From Opisthocomus hoazin (lineage: Eukaryota > Chordata > Aves > Opisthocomiformes > Opisthocomidae): a stretch of DNA of 64,000 nucleotides. The notes below the pieces were generated by a model. It was not told the origin of the DNA. It worked only from the letters and a program-made list of their open reading frames with translations, and made no database searches. Of this stretch, positions 61,531-64,000 are shown piece after piece. The position numbers and the translations under genes were made by a program. How positions within the stretch are numbered: position 1 is the first letter of the stretch; the number at the start of each line of letters is the position of its first letter. The DNA is taken from assembly GCF_030867145.1 (NCBI RefSeq), contig NC_134421.1:23071979-23135978 (forward strand), given 5' to 3'.

Positions 61531-62744
61531 GATGCCTTCGTTTTGATGTGCTTTGCGAGTGCATCATATTCTTTGCTTACACACTTTTTTGCCTCTCCTG
61601 TTACGAACTTGGAGAGCTTGTGTCACCTTGCCTATTGCTTTTGTATGCTGTACTAGAAGGAAACAGTATTGTGTTCTTATTTTCTGAAGAAACATAAACC
61701 AGCTAAAGGAAAAAAGGACACAGGAGTAGGAAAACTGGTGTATGTTGATCATGCAACTGATGACCCCAGAGAAGGCTGCAATGAGGAGAGATGGTCCTCT
61801 CCTTCACTGGCTGTCGCCAGCTCTGATAGCTTGCTGCTTTGCTCATCCTTGCTTCTCTTTGGCCAGTCTTCAGAGCCTTTCTGAAATTGAACTGGATGTC
61901 ACTGGGACAGAAGCCCTTAATCAGTAAACTTGACCTTCTTATTGCATGTTTTTTGATTTGATTAGTGATAAAAGGCTATAATCTTTATGAAAGTTGGAAA
62001 TAGAACGTTCTTTGCAAAACAAAGCAGGAAAATGCACTTAATGTCAAAGCATGGAAAGGCCTGTGTGCTGCAGATATAGAAGGTTATATAGCTGATTTGT
62101 CGGAAAAAAATGAAAAGAGGATATATTTGAGCAAAAAAATTCTAAAATAAGATTTTTGAGACACCAAGACCTAGAAACTAAAGCTGTTTATCTGCTTTTG
62201 TCCCCCTCTCTGTAGATTTCAATCTATATATTTAAAATTCTGTATCTTTAGTCTCTGTCTCCCTATATTAAATTAGAAAATGCTTCATAACGTTACAAGT
62301 ATTTCCAGATGGGCTAAAATACTGCAGCAGCATTGCTTCATCCCATTTGCAATTGTCATTGTGGAAGTAGCTAATGAAGTTTTAATCTTTCTTGAAACTA
62401 GAATTTCGTATCGGTATTAAGATAACTTCTTTCCTGATGTTTGCTTTGAAAATGTGAACTTCTGCCATCGGTCAAGCAGTGGAGTTGTAGAGATGAGTAC
62501 GAGAAATCAGTACATCAAAGTCAGAGCCAAATAAGGATTTTTAATTGCGATCCATCTATCCAGGTTTTGAATCAAGTAGTATTTCAAGTTTGTTTTCTTA
62601 TTTTCTATAAATCTATAGTTTCCATTAAATGCTGTTGTTTTGATTTCAAGCAGATTCATAGGAAATATTTTTATAGGATATCTTGCTGATTAACATGGTT
62701 TAACTTTGCCACAAGCTTGACACTTGGGGGCTTTTGTGTTGTGG

Positions 62745-62775
62745 TTTTTTTTTGTTTTTTTTTTTTTTTTTTTTT
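62745..62775. repeat. Long T-run (A-run on the minus strand) in EEA1 intron 1
   Basis: T9, a single G, then T21 on the + strand. On the minus strand it follows an open frame of about 70 codons and could be a retrocopy tail, but no AATAAA signal precedes it. Otherwise a simple homopolymer. Confidence 0.9.
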
Positions 62776-63290
62776 GCAAATGAAGGCAGCATACCTGCTT
62801 TCATGCATATTGTATCAGCAGGGTCCTCGCTCATTAGTTTTCCGTCTTTCAAGTACTTAAAGGCTTGTTCAGATTGTAGACCAGTTATCAAGTAGTACGA
62901 TACTGGTTTACCACTTCTGAAACTGTTTAGATTGTCATTTTGAGATGTTTTCCAATTTGACAGAGGCATAAATTCATGTCAGTGAGTGATATAAGGGCAG
63001 AGTTTAGCCTAATTCTTTGTGTGGAGTGTTCATGAGAGGAAGTGGCTTAAAATCCTGGCTTTTGCTTCTGGCGACTGCTTGTTCTTTAACACATGGAGAG
63101 TCTTGGATAAAAGCTTTTGCTAAAGTATTGCACTGAAAAGCTTGTCAGCTTGTTCACTTCATTACACTTGCAGAGGGAAATTTCTTCTGTATTCCAGCAA
63201 GTAGAAGAGAGGCTTTTGCATAGGATACGTACCATGCTTTATCAGATACAGTCTGTAGACACTCATTTTTCTCTTCCTCCTCTCTTTCAG

Positions 63291-63383
63291 ACTCCAGGTA
63301 GAGGTGGGTCTCAGAGCTCAGATTCGGATTCATCTGCCACACCAGGAAATGCCGTGGATGTGAACAACGAAGGCTCCTCCGAG
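63291..63383 (+). CDS. EEA1: EEA1 coding exon 2 (residues 9-39)
   Basis: The exon has 93 nt (31 codons). It is preceded by a long pyrimidine tract and CAG acceptor (63,266-63,290) and followed by a GTACTG donor, phase 0 at both ends. The translation begins TPGRGGSQSSDSDSSATPGN and continues AVDVNNEGSSE. The human counterpart has the same length and is nearly collinear: TPGR, GSQ, SD, DSSATP, VDVNNE and SSE are shared, with scattered substitutions. This is the Ser/Asp-rich disordered segment immediately before the C2H2 zinc finger that contacts Rab5; that finger is in the next exon, outside the window. Spliced to exon 1 it gives an open 39-residue N-terminus. Human EEA1 is 1411 residues, so only about 3% of the protein is visible here. 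The matching exon length and phases argue for a functional gene rather than a retrocopy. Confidence 0.95.
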
Positions 63384-64000
63384 GTACTGTGCACTGTACA
63401 TGGGACGGGATTGTAGATCTTGGGTGCTGTTTCTGTGCTCCATGAAGCTGTTGGGAGCAACTTTTGGTGCCCTACCTATATAACAGCTGTAATAAAGAAA
63501 CACTCAGAAGTGTAATCTTCTAGGAACTGGTTGTTATTTAAGTAAAAAAAGGAAGGCTAGGCCATATTTATATGTAACTGCTAATTAGGCTTATCTATCT
63601 AAATGGTCACAAGCAATCTTTCCTGTAATCCTAGAGATGAATTATTAAATTTAAAAGCAACGAGACATAAGCTTAAGACTCCTTGTTAGTAAAATCTTTT
63701 ACGAGAGTTCTGAAAAATGAGGCTTAACATTTTATCACCCTTATACTCCGTTTTGACCTTGCTTCTGCTTAACTATAAGATATACTGGAAACCTCCCCCT
63801 CCTCATGAAATATCATACATGTTGGTTTTTGTTTGGTGTTGGTGTATAAATCTACCACTTGTAAATCCTGTCCATTTTTTATGTGCTGTACACGATACTT
63901 AGCCAGCAGAAGTTGTTAATTCTTGCTTCAATCCCATATTACAATGGCTTTGGATTTACAGTGTTGTCAAACATTAACTCTGAAAAATGCAAACTGACTT
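63384..64000 (+). other. EEA1: Start of EEA1 intron 2 (runs off the window)
   Basis: AT-rich DNA after the exon 2 donor, with no repeat recognised. Human EEA1 continues after this junction with a zinc-finger exon beginning GFICPQC; no such coding sequence appears before base 64,000. Confidence 0.8.

Larger units (their letters stand above)
54399..63290 (+). other. EEA1: EEA1 intron 1 (about 8.9 kb)
   Basis: The intron runs from donor GTAAGG to acceptor TTTCAG. Its first ~970 bp are still within the CpG island. The rest is AT-rich and carries two CR1 fragments (59,691-60,271 on + and 60,672-61,530 on -), a (TTTA)n microsatellite at 58,415 and a long T-run at 62,745. No internal exon was recognised. 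An alternative first exon cannot be excluded. Confidence 0.88.

Noticed and set aside
1..64000. CRISPR arrays, phage or bacterial defence systems, integrons
   Set aside because: No regularly spaced repeats, operon-like dense coding or ribosome-binding sites. The composition and elements are vertebrate.

Overview
This window is vertebrate nuclear DNA, almost certainly avian. The evidence is several copies of the CR1 LINE with the typical 3' ending built on the octamer ATTCTATG, two long terminal repeats (LTRs) of a bird endogenous-retrovirus type, long AT-rich non-coding stretches with only short chance reading frames, and one CpG-island promoter followed by a split gene. No bacterial or viral operon, CRISPR array, tRNA or rRNA gene was seen.

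One protein-coding gene is recognised: EEA1 (early endosome antigen 1, a Rab5/PI3P effector) on the + strand. Its CpG-island promoter spans about 53,790-55,370. Coding exon 1 is 54,375-54,398 (8 codons, MFRRILQR), intron 1 is about 8.9 kb, and exon 2 is 63,291-63,383 (31 codons). Together the exons give the first 39 residues. The Rab5-binding zinc finger, coiled coil and FYVE domain lie to the right of the window.

Layout: 1-53,000 is intergenic DNA upstream of EEA1. It holds CR1 copies at about 7.05-7.95 kb (+), 16.37-17.62 kb (+), 21.08-21.16 kb (+, a 3' stub), 26.96-29.39 kb (+, the longest and best preserved) and 35.39-35.65 kb (-). LTRs lie at 32.54-33.12 kb (+) and 48.40-49.06 kb (-). 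There is also a small isolated CpG cluster at 37.26-37.70 kb, a C-rich block at 31.25-31.63 kb and a few ancient SINE-like remnants. 53,790-55,370 is the EEA1 promoter, exon 1 and start of intron 1. 55,371-63,290 is the rest of intron 1, with two CR1 fragments in opposite orientation. 63,291-64,000 is exon 2 and the start of intron 2.

No undescribed multi-gene system was found. The observations most worth checking are: a 64-bp direct duplication that carries one edge of the 48.4-kb LTR plus its flank; the isolated CpG cluster with splice-like signals; a probable 5'-inverted CR1 in EEA1 intron 1; and the absence of an in-frame stop for about 650 nt upstream of the EEA1 start codon. Family comparisons (EEA1, CR1, LTR, MIR-like) are from memory of the families; no database search was run.
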